A stretch of 64,000 nt of DNA from UBA11606 sp049437325. Its GTDB lineage: Bacteria > Actinomycetota > Acidimicrobiia > Acidimicrobiales > Aldehydirespiratoraceae. The stretch's first letter is position 1; every line of letters begins with the position of its first letter. Position numbers and translations under genes: made by a program. Location of the stretch: the NCBI GenBank assembly GCA_049437325.1, contig JBMTIM010000003.1, forward strand, positions 43,401 through 107,400. The letters run 5' to 3'. Below the pieces are notes generated by a model. That model had not been told where the DNA came from. It saw nothing but the letters and a program-made list of their open reading frames with translations, and did no database searches. This document shows, one piece after another, positions 17,614 through 25,077 of this stretch.

Positions 17614-18078
17614 ATGATGTCGACGTCGATCGTGGTGTTGTTGTTGGGCGTTGCCTGGTGCGCGTATCTCGCAACGATGTGGAAGGGTTCACGCCTCTCG
17701 GCCAGCGCCCGCAGCGATCGCATCGACGCCTTCTCTGCCGGTATGGGAAGCCTGGGTGGGTCGGCGTCGAGGTCGGTCCAGGGGACGGGTCTCCCACGGT
17801 TCGAACTCATGCCCCGATCATCGGTCGCTGCGGCTCGCCGACGCCGGCACATTGCCCTTGGGCTCGGCGGTTTGGCCTTGCTCACACTGCTTGCATCCTT
17901 TGCGCTCGGTGCCACCGCAATCGTCGCCCACGTGCTGCTGGACCTTGCGCTGGGCGTCTACGGCGTCGCCGTGTTGCAACGTCGCAATCGCGCGGCCGAG
18001 CGAGAGATCAAGGTGCAGATGCTGTACCCGGAGGGCGTCACGCCTCTTTACGCGCCGCGTCAGCAGGTCAACGCCTGA
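17614..18078 (+). CDS. Small membrane protein, candidate SepX/GlpR divisome protein
   Basis: The 154-residue protein begins with a membrane segment (residues 4-22; GVAWCAYLATMWKGSRLS), then a polar linker of about 65 residues. Two more hydrophobic segments follow around 90-130 and a short C-terminal tail. The N-terminus resembles the start of the actinobacterial divisome membrane protein SepX (GlpR), whose gene commonly sits beside galU and moeA, as here. In Streptomyces and Corynebacterium that protein contributes to septum formation. The assignment rests on N-terminal pattern and neighbourhood only; it could be an unrelated small membrane protein. Confidence 0.6.
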   Translation: MMSTSIVVLLLGVAWCAYLATMWKGSRLSASARSDRIDAFSAGMGSLGGSASRSVQGTGLPRFELMPRSSVAAARRRRHIALGLGGLALLTLLASFALGATAIVAHVLLDLALGVYGVAVLQRRNRAAEREIKVQMLYPEGVTPLYAPRQQVNA

Positions 18079-18117
18079 CCCACTGACCGACCGTGTCGGT
18101 TCGGCCCAGGGTGCCGC

Positions 18118-18123
18118 TACGCT
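18118..18123 (+). promoter_or_regulatory. -10 element (TACGCT) of the tRNA-Ala gene
   Basis: TACGCT lies 12 nt before the mature tRNA 5' end. No convincing -35 hexamer was found. Confidence 0.35.
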
Positions 18124-18135
18124 CGTTGTTCCCAC

Positions 18136-18208
18136 GGGGGTGTAGCTCAGTTGGTAGAGCGCCTCGGTCGCATCGAGGAGGCCAGGGGTTCAACTCCCCT
18201 CACCTCCA
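18136..18208 (+). tRNA. tRNA-Ala (anticodon CGC)
   Basis: The 73-nt cloverleaf has a 7-bp acceptor stem (GGGGGTG/CACCTCC) containing the G3-U70 wobble pair that identifies alanine tRNAs. The D-arm contains AGCTCAGTTGGTAGAGC. The anticodon stem is CCTCG/CGAGG around loop GTCGCAT, and the T-arm contains GGTTCAACTC. The anticodon CGC reads GCG codons. The discriminator base is A; the 3' CCA is not encoded and must be added enzymatically. Confidence 0.96.
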
Positions 18209-18241
18209 CTCCGTGAAAGCCTGAGCCCCGAGATCGACACG

Positions 18242-18312
18242 TCTTCCACAGCACGGTCCACAGCCGCAGCCAAGGTTGTCCACAGGGCAAGAAATACCCA
18301 GGTTTTTCCACA
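18242..18312 (+). promoter_or_regulatory. Cluster of four DnaA-box-like 9-mers
   Basis: Four sequences ending in TCCACA lie in the same orientation: TCTTCCACA (18242), CGGTCCACA (18254), TTGTCCACA (18276) and TTTTCCACA (18304). The third equals the box sequence usual in high-GC actinobacteria, and the fourth is one mismatch from TTATCCACA. The cluster sits between tRNA-Ala and the promoter of the nucleoside-type ABC importer. No replication gene is nearby. Confidence 0.5.
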
Positions 18313-18323
18313 ATTCGGATGAA

Positions 18324-18351
18324 TTGACACCGGTGAAATTTGCCCTAGGTT
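18324..18351 (+). promoter_or_regulatory. -35/-10 promoter of the BMP transporter operon
   Basis: TTGACA (18324-18329) and TAGGTT (18346-18351) are 16 bp apart. An 8-bp palindrome CACCGGTG (18328-18335) overlaps the end of the -35 box and could be an operator. A Shine-Dalgarno (GGGAGGGAG) lies just before the ATG at 18382. Confidence 0.6.
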
Positions 18352-18381
18352 GGCGGTGCACTCACTTGGGAGGGAGTACCC

Positions 18382-19605
18382 ATGCAACGCCGACTTCGGC
18401 TCTTTCTTTCTGTCCTGTTCGCTTTCACCCTCATCGCCGCTGGCTGCGGTGATGACGATGACGCTGCGGTCGACTCGGGAGGTGATGCATCGGCTGACGA
18501 CTCGGCTGGCGACGAAGCCTCTGACGACAACGCGGCGGGCGAGTGTGCTCCGATCAAGCCGGACGACACCACCAGCTCGGTCGACGCATCCGATGTGACC
18601 GCTGCCTTCGTGTATCTGACCGATCCGGGCGACGCCGGTTGGACGTGGGCCCACCATCGCGGTGCCGAGCAGGCGGCCGCAGCCACCGGTGCCACTCTTC
18701 TGACGGTCGAGAACATCGCTGAGGGCAGCCCCGAGTTCGACCAGTCCGTCCGTGACTTCATTGCTGATGGAGCGGATGCCGTGTTCGCAACGTCGTTCGG
18801 CTACATGGATGCGATGGAGGCTCTGGCAGCCGAGTTCCCCGATGTCGATTTCTTCCACGCCACCGGCTACAAGAGCAACGACACCAACTTCGGCAACTAC
18901 TTCGGGCGGATCTATCAGGCTCGGTACCTCACCGGCCTCACCGCTGGTGCAGCCACCGAGACCAACGAGATCGGCTACGTCGCCGCCTTCCCGATTCCCG
19001 AGGTCATTCGCGGTATCAATGCCTTCACGCTCGGTGTGCGAGAGGCCAACCCCGACGCCACCGTCACCGTCAACTGGACCAGCACCTGGTTCGATCCTGC
19101 GGTCGAAGGCGAGGCGGCGCAGGCCTTGCTCGACGGCGGTGCCGACGTGATCGCCATGCATCAGGACTCCACCGCCGCAGGCGAGCGTGCCGAGGCGGCT
19201 GGTGCCCGCTGGATTTCCTACAACTCCGACATGTGCGAGTACGCGCCGAACGCCTATCTCTCGTCGGCGATCTGGAACTGGGGTCACTACTACGCGCTGG
19301 CCATCGAGTCGGTCGCCGACGGCTCCTTCGCCGGTGGGGGCACCTGGCCCGGCATGGAAACCGGCATGGTGCAGATCGGTTCGCTCGCCTCCGACGTCTC
19401 CCAGGAGATTCGCGATCTCATCGATCAGCGGAGCGGGGAAATGATTGCAGGCACCTTTGATCCGTTCACGGGTCCGATCAACGATCAGGACGGCAACGAA
19501 CTCATCGCCGCTGGAGAGACCCCGCCAGACTTCGCTCCCGATGGCTTGAGCCTTCTCGGCATGAGCGTGTTCGTCGAGGGCGTGGTCGGGTCGGCCGCAG
19601 GGTGA
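18382..19605 (+). CDS. BMP-family substrate-binding lipoprotein of an ABC importer
   Basis: The 407-residue protein has a lipoprotein signal (FTLIAAGC, lipid-modified C22), then an acidic linker. The BMP/PnrA periplasmic-binding domain shows AFVYLTDPGDAGWTWAHHRG, VFATSFGYMDAMEALAAEFP, FGRIYQARYLTGLTAGA and the DVIAMHQDST segment. BMP proteins usually capture purine nucleosides or related compounds. It is the first gene of a five-gene overlapping operon and overlaps the ATPase gene by 4 nt (GTGA). The ligand is inferred from the family and from a phosphoribosyltransferase gene close by, not proven. Confidence 0.92.
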   Translation: MQRRLRLFLSVLFAFTLIAAGCGDDDDAAVDSGGDASADDSAGDEASDDNAAGECAPIKPDDTTSSVDASDVTAAFVYLTDPGDAGWTWAHHRGAEQAAAATGATLLTVENIAEGSPEFDQSVRDFIADGADAVFATSFGYMDAMEALAAEFPDVDFFHATGYKSNDTNFGNYFGRIYQARYLTGLTAGAATETNEIGYVAAFPIPEVIRGINAFTLGVREANPDATVTVNWTSTWFDPAVEGEAAQALLDGGADVIAMHQDSTAAGERAEAAGARWISYNSDMCEYAPNAYLSSAIWNWGHYYALAIESVADGSFAGGGTWPGMETGMVQIGSLASDVSQEIRDLIDQRSGEMIAGTFDPFTGPINDQDGNELIAAGETPPDFAPDGLSLLGMSVFVEGVVGSAAG

Positions 19606-21113
19606 CCCACCCTGCCGTCGAACTCGACGGCATCTGGAAACGATTCCCCGGTGTGATCGCCAATGCCGGGGCGGGCCTGACGGTTCGCCCCGGCACGGTG
19701 CACGCCGTTCTCGGTGAGAACGGTGCCGGAAAAACAACCCTCATGAACTGCCTCGCCGGGGTGTACCGACCCGACGAGGGACATGTTCGTATCGACGGTC
19801 GAACGATGATCTTCGCGTCCCCAGCCGATGCGTTGGCGGCCGGGATCGGCATGGTGCACCAGGAGTTTCGCCTCGTGCCGTCGTTCACCGTTGCGGAGAA
19901 CGTTGTGCTCGGCGCTGCACCACGCGTCCTCGACACAGCCGAGATCGAACGTCAGGTCGGTGAGGTGGCGGCGCGCTTCGGCTTTCAGGTCGAGCCGGAC
20001 CGTCCGGTGTGGCAGCTCTCGATGGGAGAGCGGCAGCGAGTCGAGATCCTGAAGGCACTGTGGCGCGACGCCCGGGTCTTGATCCTCGATGAGCCAACTG
20101 CGGTGCTGACACCGCAGGAAGCGGTGGAGCTCGGAGACGTGCTTCGCCGGATGGTTGCCGATGGCCGCTCGGTGATCTTCATCTCCCACAAGCTCGACGA
20201 GGTTGTGTCGTTCTGCGACGAAGCGACCGTACTGCGCGGTGGCGAGACGGTCGCAGCGTCGGTGCCGGTTGCCGACGTGGATGCATCGGAGTTGGCGCGA
20301 CTGATGGTCGGCGATGTCGCCGTCGAGGCTGTGCCGATCGCTGTTGCCATGCCCGGCGACCCTGCGCTCACGGTCGACAACCTCTCCGTTCGAGATGCAC
20401 GCGGGCTTGTGGCCGTCGACGGTGTCTCGTTCGATGTCCGGTCAGGTGAAATCGTCGGTATCGCTGGGGTTGCCGGGAACGGGCAGCGAGCACTCACGGA
20501 CGCAATCGCGGGACTCGAACCGGTCGAGGCCGGCACGGTCACCGTGATGAGAACCGACGTCACGAATGCGCCGCCACAGCGGCGGTTTGCGGCAGGGCTC
20601 GCATACGTACCCGAGGATCGACTCGGGGTCGGTCTTGCGCCGAAGCTTCCTGTCACCGAGAACGCAGTGATGCGCGAGTTCCGGACGTTGCGGCGCGGTC
20701 CGTTGCTCAATTGGGCGAGTGCCCGGGCGTTCTGCGATCGGATCGTGGAGCGATTCGAGGTGAAGATCGGCAAACGCGATGCGCCGCTGGCCGGGCTCTC
20801 GGGTGGCAACCTCCAGCGGCTGCTGCTCGGGCGCGAGCTCTCGGGCAAGCCCGACGTCGTCGTTGCCTCGCAGCCGACTCGTGGACTCGATGTCGCCGGG
20901 GTACGGGCCATCCAGCGACTCATCGTGCAACAGCGTGACGAGGGCACCGGTGTGCTCATGGTGTCGGAGGATCTCGACGAACTCCTTTCGTTGGCGGATC
21001 GGATTCTGGTCATGAACGCAGGTCGTATCGTCGGCGAGTTCAACGCCCGTGAGGCGACCCGCACCCAGATCGGTGAAGCGATGATGGGCACCACCGCCGA
21101 GGCATCGGCGTGA
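19602..21113 (+). CDS. ABC importer ATPase, two nucleotide-binding domains
   Basis: This 503-residue ATPase drives the BMP importer. The N-terminal domain has a full Walker A (GENGAGKTT), signature LSMGERQRVEILKAL and Walker B LILDEPTAVLTPQE. The C-terminal domain has a degenerate Walker A (GVAGNGQRA), signature LSGGNLQR and QPTRGLDV. That asymmetry is normal for the sugar/nucleoside (RbsA/NupO-like) class. The start overlaps the upstream stop and the end overlaps the permease start, so all are translationally coupled. Confidence 0.93.
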   Translation: MTHPAVELDGIWKRFPGVIANAGAGLTVRPGTVHAVLGENGAGKTTLMNCLAGVYRPDEGHVRIDGRTMIFASPADALAAGIGMVHQEFRLVPSFTVAENVVLGAAPRVLDTAEIERQVGEVAARFGFQVEPDRPVWQLSMGERQRVEILKALWRDARVLILDEPTAVLTPQEAVELGDVLRRMVADGRSVIFISHKLDEVVSFCDEATVLRGGETVAASVPVADVDASELARLMVGDVAVEAVPIAVAMPGDPALTVDNLSVRDARGLVAVDGVSFDVRSGEIVGIAGVAGNGQRALTDAIAGLEPVEAGTVTVMRTDVTNAPPQRRFAAGLAYVPEDRLGVGLAPKLPVTENAVMREFRTLRRGPLLNWASARAFCDRIVERFEVKIGKRDAPLAGLSGGNLQRLLLGRELSGKPDVVVASQPTRGLDVAGVRAIQRLIVQQRDEGTGVLMVSEDLDELLSLADRILVMNAGRIVGEFNAREATRTQIGEAMMGTTAEASA

Positions 21114-22180
21114 AACGGTTGGTGCTTCGCCGTCGAGAAGCGGCGGTGCGAGGCGGTCAGCCGATTGCGTTCGTGGTTGGCCTCGTCTTCGCGCTCGTCG
21201 TCGGCGCGGCCTTGCTCACGATCTCGGGCGACCCGGTGTTCGACACCTATCAACGCATGTGGGATCGCAGCTTCGGGACGGCTGACACCCTGTCGGCAAC
21301 GTTCAATCGAGCTGTCCCACTTGCGCTGGCTGGGCTGGCGGTCTCGATCGCAGCAACCATGGGTCTTTGGAACATCGGTGCCGAGGGTCAGATCATGTTC
21401 GGTGCAACCGCCGCCACCCTGGTTGGGCGGATCGGAGCAGATTGGCCGAGTCCGGTCCTGATCGTCGCCATGCTGATCGGTGCTGCGCTCGGTGGCGCCC
21501 TGTGGGCGCTCGGTCCCGGGTTGGCCAAAGCCGAGATCGGCGTGAGTGAGATCATCACGACGCTGATGCTCAACGAGGTTGCTGTCCGTCTCATCGTGTA
21601 CCTGCAGACGGGCCCGTGGAAAGACCCCGACGGCTTCGGGTTCCCTCAGATCACGGTCAAGCCCGAGGGTTCGCAACTGGGAATCATCTGGGAACGATCA
21701 CATCTCGGTGTGCTCATCGCGCTTGCTGTGATCGCCGGATTCGCGTGGTTCGTCAATCGCAGCGTGTGGGGGTACGAGCTCCGCATCGCAGGCGCGTCGG
21801 CCAAGACCGCGGCCTATGCGGGCATTTCGATGCGAAAGAAGGTGCTCGGCGTCTTGGTTCTGTCAGGTGCAGTCGCTGGTTTCGCCGGTGGTGTCGAGCT
21901 CACCGGTACTGCGGCGCGGCTGAACGAAAACATCTCGAACGGGTTCGGGTTTGCCGGGATCATCGTTGCCGCCCTCGCCCTCATGCGACCGAGCGGTGTT
22001 GCGCTCGTCGCTGTCTTCTTCGGTGCGGTACAGGTCGGTGGGCAGTCGATCCAAACCCTTGGTGTGTCGCCGGCGGTGGCCGGGATCCTCCAGGCCCTCA
22101 TCCTGTTCGGCGCCATCGGTGCCGCTGTGCTCTCCACCTATCAGGTGGCCCTCGTCGAGCGGAAGGTGGTGACACCATGA
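21110..22180 (+). CDS. ABC importer permease, BPD_transp_2 family, subunit 1
   Basis: The 356-residue multi-pass membrane protein has around nine or ten hydrophobic segments and family motifs LWNIGAEGQIMFGATAA and GVSEIITTLMLNEVA. The substrate path also includes GFGFAGIIVAALALMRPSG. The start overlaps the ATPase stop by 4 nt (GTGA) and its stop overlaps the next permease start (ATGA). Confidence 0.92.
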   Translation: MKRLVLRRREAAVRGGQPIAFVVGLVFALVVGAALLTISGDPVFDTYQRMWDRSFGTADTLSATFNRAVPLALAGLAVSIAATMGLWNIGAEGQIMFGATAATLVGRIGADWPSPVLIVAMLIGAALGGALWALGPGLAKAEIGVSEIITTLMLNEVAVRLIVYLQTGPWKDPDGFGFPQITVKPEGSQLGIIWERSHLGVLIALAVIAGFAWFVNRSVWGYELRIAGASAKTAAYAGISMRKKVLGVLVLSGAVAGFAGGVELTGTAARLNENISNGFGFAGIIVAALALMRPSGVALVAVFFGAVQVGGQSIQTLGVSPAVAGILQALILFGAIGAAVLSTYQVALVERKVVTP

Positions 22181-23139
22181 TCGGCCTGCTCGCTGCGCTC
22201 GACATCAGCGAAGCGGCTTTTCTCGGGCTCGTTGTCGCCACGATCCAGTTCGCCACATTGCTGTACCTGGCTGCACTCGGCGAAGCGATCGCCGAGCGAT
22301 CAGGCGTGCTCAACCTCGGTGTCGAGGGAATGATGGCGGTCGGCGCCGTCTGCGGGTACATCGGTGCTGTCAGCACCGGCTCGCCGTGGCTCGGCCTGGT
22401 GATCGGGGCACTGGCGGGTGCAGGAGCCGCTGGTGTTCATGCTGTCGTCGCCGTCGGTCTCGGGGCCGATCAGGTGGTGAGTGGTCTGGCCCTCACGATC
22501 CTCGGCCTCGGTCTGGCCAACTTCATCGGTGACGGATACACCGATGACCCCCGTCGTTCGCAGTTCACCGATATCGACCTCCCACTCTTGAGCGACATCC
22601 CGTGGATCGGCGAAACCGTGTTCTCCACCACCCCGGTCACGTACCTTGCGGTGGCGCTGGGGGTCGGGACGTGGTTCGTCATGAACCGAACCGCACTCGG
22701 ACTTGGTGTTCGTGCCGTGGGTGAGAGCGCCTCGACCGCCGATGCCGCCGGGCATTCGGTGGCGGTGATTCGAGCGATGGCGGTGCTGGTCGGTGGAGCC
22801 TTCGCCGGCCTGTCGGGTGCCTATCTCACCACCACTGCAATCGTCGGTGCGTGGAGCGAGGGGCTCATCGCTGGGCGGGGCTGGATCGCAGTGGCGCTCG
22901 TCATCTTCGGGGCATGGCGGGCTGGTCGAGTTGCCACCGGGGCAGTCATCTTCGGTTTCACACTTGCACTGCAGACCCGACTGCAGCCGTTCGGCGTCGA
23001 CTTTTCGCCGATCCTGCTGTCGATGCTGCCCTACATTCTCACGGTCATCGTCCTGATCGTGATCTCGATCCGGGCTCGGCACCAGCCGTCACCTGCCCCT
23101 GCGGGACTCGGCATCGCCTATCGCCGAGAGGAGCGCTGA
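22177..23139 (+). CDS. ABC importer permease, BPD_transp_2 family, subunit 2
   Basis: This 320-residue membrane protein pairs with the preceding permease. It has about eight hydrophobic segments and the motifs RSGVLNLGVEGMMAVGA and GADQVVSGLALTILGLGL. The open frame extends upstream, but the family start at MIGLLAALDIS with the ATGA overlap fixes the start at 22177. Its stop overlaps the next ATG by one base (TGATG). Confidence 0.92.
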   Translation: MIGLLAALDISEAAFLGLVVATIQFATLLYLAALGEAIAERSGVLNLGVEGMMAVGAVCGYIGAVSTGSPWLGLVIGALAGAGAAGVHAVVAVGLGADQVVSGLALTILGLGLANFIGDGYTDDPRRSQFTDIDLPLLSDIPWIGETVFSTTPVTYLAVALGVGTWFVMNRTALGLGVRAVGESASTADAAGHSVAVIRAMAVLVGGAFAGLSGAYLTTTAIVGAWSEGLIAGRGWIAVALVIFGAWRAGRVATGAVIFGFTLALQTRLQPFGVDFSPILLSMLPYILTVIVLIVISIRARHQPSPAPAGLGIAYRREER

Positions 23140-24065
23140 TGGAGTTCTCGTATTGGGCCAGCCCATCGCAGCCCTGGGATCAGATCCTCGAGGGTGCTCG
23201 ATTCGCCGCTGACGCAGGTTGGCGAGGGGTGTGGGTTCCCGACCATTTCATGCCGGCGGCCGATCCGAGCAACGGTCCGGGTCCGACCGACGCCGAGATG
23301 GCGCCGTTGCTCGAGGGCTGGATGCTGCTGGGTGGGCTCGCCACCGCAGTACCCGACGTGCGGCTCGGGCTCATGGTGGGGGGAAACACCTACCGGCATC
23401 CGGCCGTGACCGCCAAGATGGCGATCACGCTCGATCACATGTCCGGTGGTCGTGCGGTGCTCGGACTCGGAGCCGGGTGGCAACTGAATGAACATCAGCG
23501 CCTCGGTATCGAGCTCCCGTCGATCAAGGAGCGTTCGGACCGTCTCGAAGAGGCTGCAGCCCTGTGCCGGACCATGTTCGAGGCCGGCGGACAGCGGGTC
23601 GACTTTGTCGGCAAGCACTACACGCTCACGCAGGCGCCCGTCGAGCCCGGACCGGTCAACGGGTCGCTTCCGATTCTGATCGGCGGTGCGGGCGCAAAGC
23701 GCACGCTGCGTACCGTCGCCCGGCACGCCGATGAGTGGAACGCCTGGGGTCGTCCGGACACGATTGCTGCGCATCTGGCCACCCTCAGCGGCCACTGCGA
23801 ACAGGAGGGGCGCGACATGGCCAGTGTCCACGTCACCGCAGTAGGGCTCCTGATCCTCGTCGACGACGCCGAGAAGGCCGAGCAGATCCGAACCGGATTG
23901 GATCACCGTTCCGGACTCGTCGGGACGGTCGACGAACTCAAGGCCGTGATCGAAGACTACGAAGCGGTCGGGGTCGATGAGATCGTGGTACCCGACTTTG
24001 CGATCGCCGGACCAGACAAGATGGCCACCCTCGAACGTTTTCAGCGAGAGGTGCTGGGCAGCTAG
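23139..24065 (+). CDS. LLM-class (F420-dependent type) oxidoreductase
   Basis: The 308-residue protein has the luciferase-like monooxygenase TIM barrel: FAADAGWRGVWVPDHF near residue 25, HPAVTAKMAITLDHMSGGRAVLGLG in the middle, and LPILIGGAGAKRTLRTVARHADEWN. In actinobacteria this class normally uses coenzyme F420. It is the fifth gene of the BMP importer operon, coupled by a TGATG overlap, which suggests it acts on the imported compound or its product; that is inference. The frame is open upstream inside the permease gene, but homology starts here. Confidence 0.9.
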   Translation: MEFSYWASPSQPWDQILEGARFAADAGWRGVWVPDHFMPAADPSNGPGPTDAEMAPLLEGWMLLGGLATAVPDVRLGLMVGGNTYRHPAVTAKMAITLDHMSGGRAVLGLGAGWQLNEHQRLGIELPSIKERSDRLEEAAALCRTMFEAGGQRVDFVGKHYTLTQAPVEPGPVNGSLPILIGGAGAKRTLRTVARHADEWNAWGRPDTIAAHLATLSGHCEQEGRDMASVHVTAVGLLILVDDAEKAEQIRTGLDHRSGLVGTVDELKAVIEDYEAVGVDEIVVPDFAIAGPDKMATLERFQREVLGS

Positions 24066-24072
24066 ACAGCCC

Positions 24073-24579
24073 CTAGGCGTCGAGCACCTTGTGCCGTGCC
24101 TCCTCGGGGCTGACCACCGGTTCGTCGGTCGACCACGGGAAGTTGATCCACTGATCGGTGCGCTTCCACACGTATTCGCACTTCACGAGCGAGTGCGACT
24201 TCTCGTAGAGGACAGCCGAGCGAACCTCACCAACCCGCTCGGCGCAGTGGTCATAGACCATCTTGAGTGTGTGCCCGGTGTCGGCCACGTCATCGGCGAT
24301 GAGCACTTTGGCATCTTCCATGTCGACGAAGTCGACGTAGGGCGGCAGCATCACCGGCACGGGAAGGCGTTCGTCGACCCCCGTGTAGTACTCGCAGTTC
24401 ATCACGTAGATGTTTTTCACCGACAGCGCGTAGCCGAGTGATCCGGCCACGAGAAGCCCACCGCGTGCAATGGCAAGAATCATCTCCGGCCGGAAGCCGT
24501 CGTCGGCAACCTGCTGGGCCAACTCACGCACTGCTGTGCCGTAGGTGGCGTAGTCGAGAACCTCGCGCTCGTTGCTCAT
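24073..24579 (-). CDS. Type I phosphoribosyltransferase (purine salvage type)
   Basis: The 168-residue protein carries the PRPP-binding motif VLIADDVADTGHTL and the N-terminal block ILAIARGGLLVAGSLGYAL of Gpt/xanthine-hypoxanthine-type phosphoribosyltransferases. These convert a purine base plus PRPP to the nucleotide. An in-frame ATG at 24591 exists. I choose 24579 because a TATGGT -10 element lies 7 nt before it and the other ATG falls inside that element. It is convergent with the BMP importer operon (7-nt gap), consistent with salvage of imported purines. Confidence 0.87.
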   Translation of the reverse strand: MSNEREVLDYATYGTAVRELAQQVADDGFRPEMILAIARGGLLVAGSLGYALSVKNIYVMNCEYYTGVDERLPVPVMLPPYVDFVDMEDAKVLIADDVADTGHTLKMVYDHCAERVGEVRSAVLYEKSHSLVKCEYVWKRTDQWINFPWSTDEPVVSPEEARHKVLDA

Positions 24580-24586
24580 CGAGGTG

Positions 24587-24592
24587 ACCATA
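24587..24592 (-). promoter_or_regulatory. -10 element (TATGGT) of the phosphoribosyltransferase
   Basis: Minus-strand TATGGT is 7 nt before the ATG at 24579. It decides the start, because the competing upstream ATG lies within the element itself. Confidence 0.5.
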
Positions 24593-24624
24593 GTGGGTGC
24601 GGTGCGTGAGATGATCAGGTTTCT

Positions 24625-25074
24625 ATGCACAACTCCGATCCGATCTTCTCTGTCATGGACCGCTGGTTCCAGCACCTCCGGGGTGAGCTGGAAGGGGGTC
24701 TCGATGCGCTCCTTCATGAAGACTGTGTGTTCCTCTCCCCAGTGGTCTACACGCCCCAACGAGGGCGCGAGATCACCAAGCGCTACCTCACGGCGGCCGG
24801 CACCGTGCTGCCCGGAGAGCCCACAGACGATTCGGCGCCGAGTGCCGGGTCGTCGGCTGGGTTCGGTTACACGAAGCACGTCGTGCAGGGAACGCATGCC
24901 GTGCTCGAGTTCGAGACCACGGTCGATGGCATGTACGTGAACGGCGTCGACATCATCACGTGCGATGACGACGGCTGGATCACCGAGTTCAAGGTGATGA
25001 TGCGTCCCTACAAGGCACTCGAGGTCGTTCGAGACCAGATGATGGCGACGATGGAGAAGCTCTCGGCCGACTGA
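24625..25074 (+). CDS. NTF2-like/SnoaL-type protein
   Basis: The 149-residue protein has the cone-shaped NTF2-like fold pattern: an N-terminal helix DPIFSVMDRWFQHLRG, the FLSPVVYTPQRGREITKRYL segment, and paired strands ending in ITEFKVMMRPYKAL. SnoaL-like proteins are small isomerases, hydrolases or binding proteins of varied function, so no activity is assigned. It is divergent from the phosphoribosyltransferase and convergent with the PhoH gene (3-nt gap). Confidence 0.75.
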   Translation: MHNSDPIFSVMDRWFQHLRGELEGGLDALLHEDCVFLSPVVYTPQRGREITKRYLTAAGTVLPGEPTDDSAPSAGSSAGFGYTKHVVQGTHAVLEFETTVDGMYVNGVDIITCDDDGWITEFKVMMRPYKALEVVRDQMMATMEKLSAD

Positions 25075-25077
25075 GCC

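Noticed and set aside
18242..18312. Origin of replication (oriC) at the DnaA-box-like cluster
   Set aside because: No dnaA, dnaN, rpmH or gidA-type gene is near, there is no AT-rich unwinding region, and the stretch is only about 170 bp between a tRNA and an importer gene.
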